Shown piece after piece: positions 40,987 to 48,456 of a stretch of 57,286 nucleotides of DNA. This stretch comes from an uncultured Lachnospiraceae bacterium. Lineage in GTDB: Bacteria; Bacillota; Clostridia; Lachnospirales; Lachnospiraceae. The notes under the pieces were generated by a model. It was not told the DNA's origin and did no database searches. It worked only from the letters and a program-made list of their open reading frames with translations. Positions within the stretch are counted from its first letter, which is position 1. Each line of letters begins with the position of its first letter. Where the stretch lies: positions 1-57,286 of the forward strand of contig CAJUMJ010000022.1 of the NCBI GenBank assembly GCA_910587095.1, written 5' to 3'. Made by a program: the position numbers and the translations under genes.

Positions 40987-41073
40987 GGCTGCGGCTTTGT
41001 GCGGGAGCGTCCCAAAGCCGGTTAGCCGGGAGCGCGAATCGAATGTCCGACTCGCGTATTTTGCTTACGCTCC
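40987..41073 (+). other. Structured leader of rpiB
   Basis: GGCT/AGCC closes CGGCTTTG (40992-40999) / CAAAGCCG (41013-41020) with inner GGGA/TCCC, followed by GGAGCG (41029-41034) / CGCTCC (41068-41073) around GCGA/TCGC. It fills the gap between ywlC and rpiB. The rpiB frame happens to stay open through it, which inflates an automatic start call. Confidence 0.5.
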
Positions 41074-41089
41074 AGAAAGAGAGGAAAAT

Positions 41090-41530
41090 ATGATTGCAAT
41101 TGGAAGTGACCACGGCGGATTTGATTTGAGACAGAAGGTGATCGCGCACCTGAAAGAGCGAGGACTTGAGTGCAAGGATTTCGGATGCCCGGATAAAAGC
41201 TCGTGTGATTATCCGGTTTACGGAGCGGCGGTGGCGAAAGCGGTGGCGTCTGGCGAGTGCGATAGAGGTATTGTCATCTGTACCACGGGAATCGGTATTT
41301 CCATCACGGCCAACAAGATGAAGGGAATACGCTGCGCGCTCTGCGGAGATCCCGTATCCGCCAGACTTACCAGGGAGCACAATGACGCGAACGTGCTTGC
41401 TATAGGCGCGGCGATTGTCGGGGAGGCGGTAGCTCTCAATATCGTTGACATTTTTCTCGATACGCCTTTCTCACATGGCGAGAGACATCAGAGAAGGGTG
41501 GATTTGATCGAAAACAGCTACGACTGCTAA
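41090..41530 (+). CDS. rpiB: Ribose-5-phosphate isomerase B
   Basis: A 146-residue protein beginning MIAIGSDHGGFDLRQ, the canonical RpiB start, with GAGAGGA upstream. The active-site Cys is in VICTTGIGISITANK near residues 63-77, and ARLTREHNDANVLAIGA near 98-114 supplies phosphate-binding residues. It interconverts ribose-5-P and ribulose-5-P in the pentose phosphate pathway. The open frame extends up to 40913 across a structured leader, but that extension has no ribosome site and no homology I recognise. Confidence 0.95.
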   Translation: MIAIGSDHGGFDLRQKVIAHLKERGLECKDFGCPDKSSCDYPVYGAAVAKAVASGECDRGIVICTTGIGISITANKMKGIRCALCGDPVSARLTREHNDANVLAIGAAIVGEAVALNIVDIFLDTPFSHGERHQRRVDLIENSYDC

Positions 41531-41533
41531 AAC

Positions 41534-41569
41534 CGTGCCCGGAGCCTCGGCTTCGGGCGGAAAGGCACG
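41534..41569 (+). other. Hairpin between rpiB and the SleB-like gene
   Basis: CGTGCC/GGCACG outer stem with inner CCCG/CGGG and AGCC/GGCT, three bases after the rpiB stop. It has no T run. Confidence 0.5.
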
Positions 41570-41577
41570 ATTATATT

Positions 41578-42777
41578 ATGGAAATGAGATGGAGACTGGC
41601 CCTTTGTCTCGGACTTGTCTTTTTCTGCGCAGCCATGCCGCTTTCCGTGCAGGCCACAGAGGAAACCAGGCGGCAGATTGAGGAGGCGGAGCAGCAAAAG
41701 GAAGAGACAGAAAGCAGACTCGACGAGACGGAGGAAAACCTGAAGGGCTTAAACGAACAGCACAGTTCCTTGCAGGGGACGCTTTCCACTTTAAATACGG
41801 AGCTGACTCAGGTGAGCAATAACCTGAATGAGCTCGAAGGGCAGATTGCCGAAAAGGAGGAGGAAATCGAGAACCTTGAGGAACAGATCGCCCAGGTGGA
41901 GGAGGAGCTTGCGGAGGCGATCGCCTTGAAGGATGAGCAGTATGCCACTATGAAAAAACAGATACAGTTTACATACGAGCGCAGCAGCAATCTGTATCTG
42001 GAGGTGTTTTTTTCATCGGGGAGCCTGTCTGATCTGGTGAATAAAAACGAGTATGTCGAGCAGCTTTCGGCTTATCAGAGAAAGGTGCTTGACGAATATA
42101 AAGCGGCTCAGGCGGCCATGGAGCAGAAGCAGGAGGAGCTGGAGCTTGCCAAGGCGGAGCAGGAGGAGAACAGGGAAGAGCTTGCGGAATACAAAGTGCA
42201 GGTGGTGGCGGAGCAAGGCCGCGTGTCCGGGCTTGTCAGCCAGACTTCCAGCTCTTTAAACGCGACGGCGAGCCAGATTTCGGAGGCGGAAGCGTCCGCG
42301 CTTGCCTACGAGCAGAAGCTGAAGGAGCAGGAGGAGAACCTCACTGCGCTCCGGGCGAAGCTTGCGGAGGAAATCCGTATGGCGGAGTTGGCTGCGCAGT
42401 CAAGCTGGCGTGATATCTCCGAGGTGAGCTTTGCGGAAGGGGACAGGTATTTACTTGCCAACCTGATTTACTGCGAGGCGGGCGGAGAGTCGTACAGCGG
42501 GCAGGTGGCCGTCGGCGCGGTAGTTATAAACCGTGTGCTCAGCGCGGTGTATCCAGATACGGTAACGGGTGTGATTTATCAGTCGGGACAGTTCCAGCCG
42601 GCGGGAAGCGGCAGGCTCGCGCTCGCGCTCGCGGAAGGCAGGGCCACCTCAAGCTGCTACCAGGCGGCGGACGAGGCCATGGGCGGCGCCACAAACGTGG
42701 GAAACTGCGTCTACTTCAGAACCCCCGTCGACGGAATCAATCCCAAATACCGAATCGGGGGTCATATTTTCTATTAA
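41578..42777 (+). CDS. Secreted coiled-coil protein with SleB/CwlJ hydrolase domain
   Basis: A 399-residue protein. A signal peptide lies at about residues 1-23 (RLALCLGLVFFCAAMPLSVQA). A long Glu/Gln-rich coiled coil follows at about 25-265, interrupted near 130-160 by FTYERSSNLYLEVFFSSGSLSDLVN, as in PcsB-like proteins. A C-terminal Hydrolase_2 domain spans about 285-399 (LLANLIYCEAGGESYSGQVAVGAVVINRV…QFQPAGSGR…FRTP). The Glu in YCEAGGE is the likely catalytic residue of this lytic transglycosylase-like family. It should act on peptidoglycan outside the cell, with the coiled coil holding or gating it. ATG 41584 is an alternative start; neither has a strong ribosome site. Confidence 0.9.
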   Translation: MEMRWRLALCLGLVFFCAAMPLSVQATEETRRQIEEAEQQKEETESRLDETEENLKGLNEQHSSLQGTLSTLNTELTQVSNNLNELEGQIAEKEEEIENLEEQIAQVEEELAEAIALKDEQYATMKKQIQFTYERSSNLYLEVFFSSGSLSDLVNKNEYVEQLSAYQRKVLDEYKAAQAAMEQKQEELELAKAEQEENREELAEYKVQVVAEQGRVSGLVSQTSSSLNATASQISEAEASALAYEQKLKEQEENLTALRAKLAEEIRMAELAAQSSWRDISEVSFAEGDRYLLANLIYCEAGGESYSGQVAVGAVVINRVLSAVYPDTVTGVIYQSGQFQPAGSGRLALALAEGRATSSCYQAADEAMGGATNVGNCVYFRTPVDGINPKYRIGGHIFY

Positions 42778-42784
42778 GCATTGA

Positions 42785-42918
42785 GCCGTGCAGATTATCG
42801 GCAGAGCAGGCGGACGAAAGCTAGCTTTCGGAAGGATGGGCTGACGGTAATCTATAGGGCGAAAGCCCGAGAAGAGCAAAAAGGAAGCCGCGAAGCGGCG
42901 TTTTGCGAATCGCACGGC
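42785..42918. repeat. Family A structured intergenic repeat, copy 3
   Basis: Outer stem GCCGTGC (42785-42791) / GCACGGC (42912-42918); AGATTA (42792-42797) / TAATCT (42848-42853); palindrome CGAAAGCTAGCTTTCG (42815-42830); hairpin GGGCGAAAGCCC (42857-42868); GCAAAA/TTTTGC (42876-42906) enclosing GCCGC/GCGGC, then GAAT. Confidence 0.8.
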
Positions 42919-42957
42919 GGAGTAAAGGAGAGAAACGAAGCAGAGCAGCCGGACGAA

Positions 42958-43434
42958 TCAACAGTACGTTTCCAGAGGTTTTTGCAGACTTTCGAATCCG
43001 CCGTCATAAATGATCTGCAGCAGATGATTGAGGGTAAGAAGTGCTTTTTTGAGCATATCGTCAGAGAGAAGGCCGGCCTCCTTCGCGGTGGCCAGCTCGT
43101 CGATATCGACGACCTTTACGAAGCCGTCGGGATAGACGATCACATCCGCGAGAAGATCCGTGACTATGTATGTATCTTCCTTTTCCCGGTACTCATAGTC
43201 AACGATATCGCAATACCAGTAAAGAAGCGAATTTTTTTCATTATAAAAACGGCTCACCTTGAACCCCTCCTGCAAATAGTAACAGGAGCAGCCGTGGTGG
43301 ATGTCCTTGCGGGGCTTGATGGTGTTCCAGGCGGTCACAAGAATACGGTCGTCGCGGTGGAGCAGCCTGTCGTTTTTCAGTAGTATGCACTCCTCCGGAA
43401 TCAGCCTTTTGCGGTAAAGAATCGGATCTGCCAT
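42958..43434 (-). CDS. DUF402 domain protein
   Basis: A 158-residue protein with the DUF402 core: NEKNSLLYWYCDIVDYEY then DTYIVTDLLADVIVYPDGFVKVVDIDEL, with the conserved acidic pairs (CDIVD, DLLADV, DIDEL) that bind metal in family members shown to be nucleoside di/triphosphatases. A short C-terminal helical region follows. GGAGGGG lies upstream on the - strand. It is transcribed away from the ATP synthase operon; cellular role unassigned. Confidence 0.85.
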   Translation of the reverse strand: MADPILYRKRLIPEECILLKNDRLLHRDDRILVTAWNTIKPRKDIHHGCSCYYLQEGFKVSRFYNEKNSLLYWYCDIVDYEYREKEDTYIVTDLLADVIVYPDGFVKVVDIDELATAKEAGLLSDDMLKKALLTLNHLLQIIYDGGFESLQKPLETYC

Positions 43435-43498
43435 TTTGTCCCCTCCTATCCGTTTTCTATACGGTACACCGCCGAATGGGAAAAGTCAATAATTTTGC

Positions 43499-43527
43499 TG
43501 GACATAAGTACCTAAAATAGGTATAAT
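43499..43527 (+). promoter_or_regulatory. Promoter of the ATP synthase operon
   Basis: TGGACA, 17-base spacer, TATAAT at 43522-43527, 52 bases before the first gene. Confidence 0.8.
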
Positions 43528-43578
43528 TTTCTTGTTAGGCTTGGGAGAGATTTTGGTGGAATTGGGAAGGCGGTACTT

Positions 43579-43860
43579 TTGAAGTATAGTAAAACTGTTT
43601 ACCAGGCTTTGATGATGATCACACAGTTTGGCGTCAACATGCTTGTTCCGATTTTTCTCTGCTCCTTTGCGGGGATGTTTCTGGACAGAAAGCTCGGAAC
43701 CGATGTGTGGATGGTGGCGCTCTTTTTTGTGGGTGCGCTGGCCGGGTTCACCAACGTTTTCCGGTTTGCGAGAAGGATTTACGAGACGCCCGCACAGACG
43801 AGAAGGCAGGCGGCGCGGAGAGCGGAAGGAGACTTGCATGGGGAAAAGACTGAGAAGTAG
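43579..43860 (+). CDS. atpZ: AtpZ/AtpI-family small membrane protein
   Basis: A 93-residue protein with two membrane helices (about 12-32 and 42-60: LMMITQFGVNMLVPIFLCSFAG and VWMVALFFVGALAGFTNVFRF), the AtpZ pattern with GMFLDRKLGTD between them. The start is TTG 43579 with GGAAGG eight bases upstream. Family members are assembly or ion-handling helpers encoded ahead of F-type ATP synthase genes. The basic tail overlaps the next gene by 23 bases. Confidence 0.82.
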   Translation: MKYSKTVYQALMMITQFGVNMLVPIFLCSFAGMFLDRKLGTDVWMVALFFVGALAGFTNVFRFARRIYETPAQTRRQAARRAEGDLHGEKTEK

Positions 43861-44272
43861 GATAGACCCGACCTTGTTTGAGCTTTGCTTTGGTATTTTG
43901 TTGTACGGCGTTGCCTTCCAGGCCGCGATCCTTGTTTTTTCCGGTAAGCCCGCTTACAGCGCGGGGCTCTGGATCGGCGTATTTTTGGCGGTGGCGGGTG
44001 CTTTTCATATGTGGTGGTCCCTTGACAGAGGGCTCGACTTGCCGGAGAAGGATGCCGTGAAGAGCATGGGGACGCAAAATATCATCCGCTATGTCGTACT
44101 GGTGGTCGTGATGGGCGCGCTGATGTGCACGGATTTTGCCAATCCGATTTTTGCTTTCTGCGGCTACATGGGGATGAAGCTTTCCGCTTACCTGAACCCG
44201 TTAATCCACAGACTGGTCGCCGGCAAGAAGGGGCAGGAGCAGCAGGAAATCCCGGACGGTACTGCTTTGTAA
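43838..44272 (+). CDS. atpI: AtpI-like membrane protein
   Basis: A 144-residue protein from ATG 43838 (GGAAGGAG seven bases upstream), overlapping atpZ. It has four predicted helices (FELCFGILLYGVAFQAAILVF, AGLWIGVFLAVAGAFHMWW, IIRYVVLVVVMGALMC, FAFCGYMGMKLSAYLNPLIH) and a charged C-terminus. It resembles the ATP synthase protein I group that helps c-ring assembly. Identification leans on position between atpZ and atpB. Confidence 0.75.
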   Translation: MGKRLRSRIDPTLFELCFGILLYGVAFQAAILVFSGKPAYSAGLWIGVFLAVAGAFHMWWSLDRGLDLPEKDAVKSMGTQNIIRYVVLVVVMGALMCTDFANPIFAFCGYMGMKLSAYLNPLIHRLVAGKKGQEQQEIPDGTAL

Positions 44273-44340
44273 TAGCGCAGTCCGCTGTTACATGTTTTAA
44301 ATATATTTATGGATTATAATGTGTAGAAGGAGGTGAAAGT

Positions 44341-45060
44341 ATGGGACAGGGAATTTTGTTATCCGGCGGTGCGGATATCGACTTTATGATTCATGGTGTC
44401 TTCTCCTATGAGCTGTTTGGACAGACCGTGTGGATCACCACCACCCATGTGTGCGTGCTGATCGTTATGCTGGTGATCATAGGTTTCTGCATTGCGGCGA
44501 ACCGTGTTATCAAGCGCGCCTCGGATGTTCCGGGAACTTTCCAGAATATTGTGGAGATGGTGGTGGAGATGCTCGACAAGATGGTTGGCGGCGTGATGGG
44601 AAAATTCAGCCCGCAATTCCGCAATTATATCAGCACGATTTTTATCTTTATCCTGCTGAGCAATATCTCCGGCCTGTTTGGGCTGCGGCCGCCGACGGCG
44701 GATTACGGAGTAACCTTTGCGATGGGTATTATGACGTTTACGCTGATCCACTTTAACAAGTTCCGGTATCAGAAGGTGAAGGGCGTGATCGCCGGACTGT
44801 GCGACCCGTGGCCGATATGGGCGCCGATCAACGTCATCGGCGATATAGCCGTGCCGATTTCGTTGTCGCTGCGTTTGTTTGCAAACGTTCTGTCAGGTAC
44901 GGTTATGATGGCGCTTGTATACGCGCTCTTATCAAAGATCGCGATTATCTGGCCGGCAGCGCTGCACGTATACTTCGACCTGTTCTCGGGAGCGATCCAG
45001 ACTTACGTGTTCTGTATGTTGACCATGACGTACGTCACGGATGCCTGCACGACGGAGTAG
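44341..45060 (+). CDS. atpB: F0F1 ATP synthase subunit a
   Basis: A 239-residue polytopic protein. The essential Arg lies in PISLSLRLFANVLSGT near residue 178, and FDLFSGAIQTYVFCMLTMTYV is the last helix. It forms the stator half-channels through which the coupling ion passes to the c ring. AAGGAGGTG lies seven bases ahead of the ATG. A 201-base gap with hairpins follows before atpE. Confidence 0.95.
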   Translation: MGQGILLSGGADIDFMIHGVFSYELFGQTVWITTTHVCVLIVMLVIIGFCIAANRVIKRASDVPGTFQNIVEMVVEMLDKMVGGVMGKFSPQFRNYISTIFIFILLSNISGLFGLRPPTADYGVTFAMGIMTFTLIHFNKFRYQKVKGVIAGLCDPWPIWAPINVIGDIAVPISLSLRLFANVLSGTVMMALVYALLSKIAIIWPAALHVYFDLFSGAIQTYVFCMLTMTYVTDACTTE

Positions 45061-45067
45061 TGAAATA

Positions 45068-45086
45068 CCCCGTGCAAGCTACGGGG
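45068..45086 (+). other. Hairpin in the atpB–atpE gap
   Basis: CCCCGT/ACGGGG with loop GCAAGCT. Another CGGGGCAT-like segment occurs at 45113-45121. The rest of the 45061-45261 gap has no coding sequence and ends in AGGAGG before atpE. Confidence 0.55.
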
Positions 45087-45261
45087 CATCATAGCTTGAA
45101 TGCGCAGCAAGCCGCGGGGCATTACGTTTTCGTGGCAGTCGCCGGGGTTATGCAGATACGACTTTGGCTCATTGCTCGCAGGAATAAACTGTAAAACTGC
45201 ACATCCGCAAATAAGCGGAGGATCAAAAGCGGTGCATTAAATTACAAGGAGGAAATGAAAA

Positions 45262-45519
45262 ATGGGAGAATTTAACAACAATTTTATCTTGGGATGTTCG
45301 GCGATCGGCGCTGGTCTTGCGGTTATCGCAGGTATCGGCCCCGGTGTAGGTCAGGGTATCGCGGCAGGTCACGCCGCTGCGGCAGTGGGCAGAAACCCGG
45401 GCGCTAAGTCCGACGTTACTTCTACGATGCTTCTCGGGCAGGCCGTTGCCGAGACGACAGGTCTGTACGGTCTGTTGATCGCAATGCTGCTGCTCTTCGT
45501 TAAGCCTCTCCTTCCATAA
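45262..45519 (+). CDS. atpE: F0F1 ATP synthase subunit c
   Basis: An 85-residue hairpin membrane protein with the Gly-rich first helix (AGIGPGVGQGIAAGHAAAAV) and the RNPGAK polar loop. The ion-carrying Glu63 lies in GQAVAETTGLYG. Gln31 in GPGVGQG, Val61, Glu63 and Thr64 occupy the positions that coordinate sodium in Ilyobacter-type c rings (Q, V, E, S/T), so sodium coupling is possible. AAGGAGG lies ten bases upstream. Confidence 0.96.
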   Translation: MGEFNNNFILGCSAIGAGLAVIAGIGPGVGQGIAAGHAAAAVGRNPGAKSDVTSTMLLGQAVAETTGLYGLLIAMLLLFVKPLLP

Positions 45520-45597
45520 CAAAAGCTTTCATAAGTTATGGGTATCAGGCCGGCCCGATATCGCTTCGCGGCGGGTTTGATGTATGAAAAATTTAGG

Positions 45598-45642
45598 CGT
45601 TCTCACAGTCGGCGCAGTAAATGTGCAGGACTTGTGAGAAGC
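45598..45642 (+). other. Hairpin in the atpE–atpF gap
   Basis: TTCTCACA pairs with TGTGAGAA, with an inner GCA..TGC stem. The TGTGAGAA side resembles the outer stem of family B. Confidence 0.5.
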
Positions 45643-45662
45643 AACGAAAGGAGGGCTAACGC

Positions 45663-46223
45663 TTGAATGCGACAGTTGCGAATTTAGCGCTGGCGTCCGC
45701 GGAGATGGCGCCGAGGCTCTTTGACCTCGACTTGCAGCTCATTGCGGATTCCGTGTTGATGATTATAGCTGTGTTTTCACTCTTTTTGATCGCGTCCCAT
45801 CTGCTGTTCAATCCCGTGAGGGATATGATGCAGAAGCGACAGGAGCGCATTAAGGGCGAACTTGATACGGCGGCGTCCGACATGGAAAACGCCAAGGCGC
45901 TGAAGGAAGAGTACGAGGCTAAGCTGAGGGATGTAGATAAGGAAGCCGAAGCGATTCTCGCAGAGACGAGGAAAAAGGCTTTGGCAAACGAAAATAAAAT
46001 TATTTCGGAAGCGAAGGAGGAAGCGGCCAGAATCATCGAGAGAGCCGGCGTGGAGGCGGAGCTTGAGAAGAAGAAGGCGGCCGACGAGGTGAAGCGCGAG
46101 ATGGTGGTGCTTGCATCCATGATGGCGGCCAAGGTCGTGAACGCGCAGATCAACACCGCTGTACAGGACAGCCTGGTGGAGGAGACGCTTAAGGAAATAG
46201 GGGAAAACACATGGCTAAGCTGA
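45663..46223 (+). CDS. atpF: F0F1 ATP synthase subunit b
   Basis: A 186-residue protein with one N-terminal membrane helix (LIADSVLMIIAVFSLFLIASHLLF, about 22-45), NPVRDMMQKRQERI after it, and a long charged helix rich in Glu, Lys and Ala forming the peripheral stalk dimer. The start is TTG 45663 with AGGAGGG eight bases ahead; no ATG is nearby in frame. It overlaps atpH by 13 bases. Confidence 0.93.
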   Translation: MNATVANLALASAEMAPRLFDLDLQLIADSVLMIIAVFSLFLIASHLLFNPVRDMMQKRQERIKGELDTAASDMENAKALKEEYEAKLRDVDKEAEAILAETRKKALANENKIISEAKEEAARIIERAGVEAELEKKKAADEVKREMVVLASMMAAKVVNAQINTAVQDSLVEETLKEIGENTWLS

Positions 46224-46756
46224 TTTCGAAGACATACGGTGACGCGTTGTTTGAGCTGGCGGTGGAAGAAGATAAGGTAGATGTCCTGTTGGAGGAGACG
46301 CAGCAGCTTCAGAAGATCCTTGCGGAGAATGAAGATTTTGGCAAACTGATGAATCATCCGAAGATCATCAAGGAGGAGAAGATCAAGGTGGCCAAAAACG
46401 TGTTCGAGGGGCGGATATCGGAGGAGCTGTTTGGATTTCTCACTATCATTATCTCGAAAGACCGTTACGGGGAGATCGACGGGATCCTTCAGTACTTTGT
46501 CACGAGGGTGAAAGAACATAAGGGAATTGGCATCGCCATGGTGACGACGGCAGTTCCGCTTAAGGATAGCCAGCGCGAGGCGGTTGAGAAGAGACTGCTC
46601 GAAACCACACAATACCGATCCATGGAGATGCATTACAGTGTGGATGCTTCCCTGATCGGGGGCATGGTGATCCGAATCGGTGACAGAGTTGTAGACAGCA
46701 GCATCAGCACGAAGCTGAACGAGCTGCAGAGGGATCTGTTAAAAATTCAATTGTAA
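46211..46756 (+). CDS. atpH: F0F1 ATP synthase subunit delta
   Basis: A 181-residue protein with the delta/OSCP pattern: MAKLISKTYGDALFELA at the start, FGKLMNHPKIIKEEKI near residues 46-61, the C-terminal signature MEMHYSVDASLIGGMVIRIGDRVVDSSI. It links the peripheral stalk to the alpha/beta head. It overlaps atpF and lies 33 bases before atpA. Confidence 0.95.
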   Translation: MAKLISKTYGDALFELAVEEDKVDVLLEETQQLQKILAENEDFGKLMNHPKIIKEEKIKVAKNVFEGRISEELFGFLTIIISKDRYGEIDGILQYFVTRVKEHKGIGIAMVTTAVPLKDSQREAVEKRLLETTQYRSMEMHYSVDASLIGGMVIRIGDRVVDSSISTKLNELQRDLLKIQL

Positions 46757-46789
46757 GATAAGAAAAACGAAGAAAGGTGCGTATGATCC

Positions 46790-48298
46790 ATGAATTTAAG
46801 ACCAGAAGAAATCAGTTCAGTCATTAAGGATCAGATCAAGAGATACGCTTCCGAGCTGGAAGTGTCCGAGGTGGGCACGGTTATCCAGGTGGCGGACGGT
46901 ATCGCTCGTGTGCACGGACTTGAGAATGCAATGCAGGGAGAGCTTTTGGAGTTCCCCGGTGAAGTTTACGGTATGATACTTAACCTTGAGGAAGATAATG
47001 TGGGCGCCGTTCTGTTCGGCAACCAGCACAACATCAACGAGGGCGATACCGTAAAGACCACAGGCCGCGTGGTGGAAGTACCCGCCGGCGACTGTATGCT
47101 CGGCCGTGTCGTGAATGCTTTGGGCCAGCCTATCGACGGCAAAGGTCCGATCCAGACTGACAAATATCGTAAGATTGAGAGAGTTGCATCCGGTGTTATC
47201 ACGAGAAAATCCGTGGACACACCGTTACAGACAGGTATCAAGGCTATCGACTCCATGGTGCCGATCGGAAGAGGCCAGCGCGAGCTGATCATCGGAGACA
47301 GACAGACCGGTAAGACGGCTATTGCCATAGATACCATTATCAACCAAAAGGGACAGGGCGTGAAATGTATCTACGTAGCCATTGGCCAGAAAGCGTCCAC
47401 GGTTGCTTCCATTGTGAAAACCTTGACGGAGTACGGCGCGATGGCATATACCACCGTAGTTGCCGCGACTGCCAGCGAGACGGCTCCTTTGCAGTATATC
47501 GCCCCCTATTCCGGCTGCGCGATAGGCGAGGAGTGGATGGAGAACGGCGAGGACGTACTTGTGGTCTATGACGATTTGAGCAAACAGGCGGCTGCGTATC
47601 GTACACTCTCTTTGCTGCTCAAGAGGCCGCCAGGGCGTGAGGCATATCCCGGCGACGTGTTCTATCTGCATTCCAGACTGCTTGAGCGTGCGGCGAGAAT
47701 GAGCGAGGAGTACGGCGGCGGTTCGCTTACCGCGCTTCCGATTATCGAGACGCAGGCGGGCGATGTGTCGGCGTACATTCCGACTAACGTTATCTCTATC
47801 ACGGACGGGCAGATTTATCTGGAGACGGAGATGTTCAATTCCGGTTTCCGTCCGGCTGTAAACGCAGGTCTTTCCGTGTCCCGTGTGGGCGGCGCGGCGC
47901 AGATCAAGGCGATGAAGAAAATTGCGGCGCCTATCCGTACCGAGCTTGCACAGTACAGAGAACTGGCGGCTTTCTCTCAGTTCGGCTCCGAACTTGACGC
48001 GGATACCAAGGAGAAGCTTGCACAGGGTGAGAGAATCAAGGAAGTTTTGAAACAGCCGCAGTATAAGCCGATGCCGGTACAGTATCAGGTTATTATCATC
48101 TATGTGGTGACAAATAAATATCTGCTCGACGTTCCGGTTGAGGATATCACAAGGTTTGAGGCAGAGTTTTTTGAGTTCCTCGACACGAAATATCCCGAAG
48201 TGCCGAACGCGATCGCACAGAATAAGGAAATTAGCGACGAGACGGATGCGAAGCTTAAAAAAGCCGTTGAAGAATTTAAGGCGCAGTTCACAGTGTGA
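46790..48298 (+). CDS. atpA: F0F1 ATP synthase subunit alpha
   Basis: A 502-residue protein of normal length. Walker A is GDRQTGKTAIA near residue 170, with VYDDLSKQAAAYR near 262 and RPPGREAYPGDVFYLHSRLLERA, then the ATP synthase alpha/beta signature PAVNAGLSVSRVGG near 358. It is the non-catalytic nucleotide-binding subunit of the F1 head. Its TGA stop lies inside the first stem of the family B repeat that follows. Confidence 0.98.
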   Translation: MNLRPEEISSVIKDQIKRYASELEVSEVGTVIQVADGIARVHGLENAMQGELLEFPGEVYGMILNLEEDNVGAVLFGNQHNINEGDTVKTTGRVVEVPAGDCMLGRVVNALGQPIDGKGPIQTDKYRKIERVASGVITRKSVDTPLQTGIKAIDSMVPIGRGQRELIIGDRQTGKTAIAIDTIINQKGQGVKCIYVAIGQKASTVASIVKTLTEYGAMAYTTVVAATASETAPLQYIAPYSGCAIGEEWMENGEDVLVVYDDLSKQAAAYRTLSLLLKRPPGREAYPGDVFYLHSRLLERAARMSEEYGGGSLTALPIIETQAGDVSAYIPTNVISITDGQIYLETEMFNSGFRPAVNAGLSVSRVGGAAQIKAMKKIAAPIRTELAQYRELAAFSQFGSELDADTKEKLAQGERIKEVLKQPQYKPMPVQYQVIIIYVVTNKYLLDVPVEDITRFEAEFFEFLDTKYPEVPNAIAQNKEISDETDAKLKKAVEEFKAQFTV

Positions 48299-48422
48299 GA
48301 AGAACTTCCAGCCTCTCACAGCGGAGGCTGATTTCGTAAAGGCAGCATAGCTGCCTTGGAAGTTCTGGATTTGCTTTGCAAATCACTCTCACATGGGAGA
48401 ATGCCCAAAGACGGCATTCTCC
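48294..48422. repeat. Family B structured intergenic repeat, copy 3 (atpA–atpG gap)
   Basis: TGTGAGA (48294-48300) / TCTCACA (48387-48393); AGAACTTCC (48301-48309) / GGAAGTTCT (48358-48366); GATTTGC (48368-48374) / GCAAATC (48378-48384); GGAGAATGCC/GGCATTCTCC (48396-48405 with 48413-48422). The middle holds an extra AGCCTC/GAGGCT and GGCAGC/GCTGCC pair. Same plan as the 29995 copies with compensating base changes. Confidence 0.8.
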
Positions 48423-48456
48423 GCAGCGGTGAGAATTGATATAGGAGGGTAATGCT

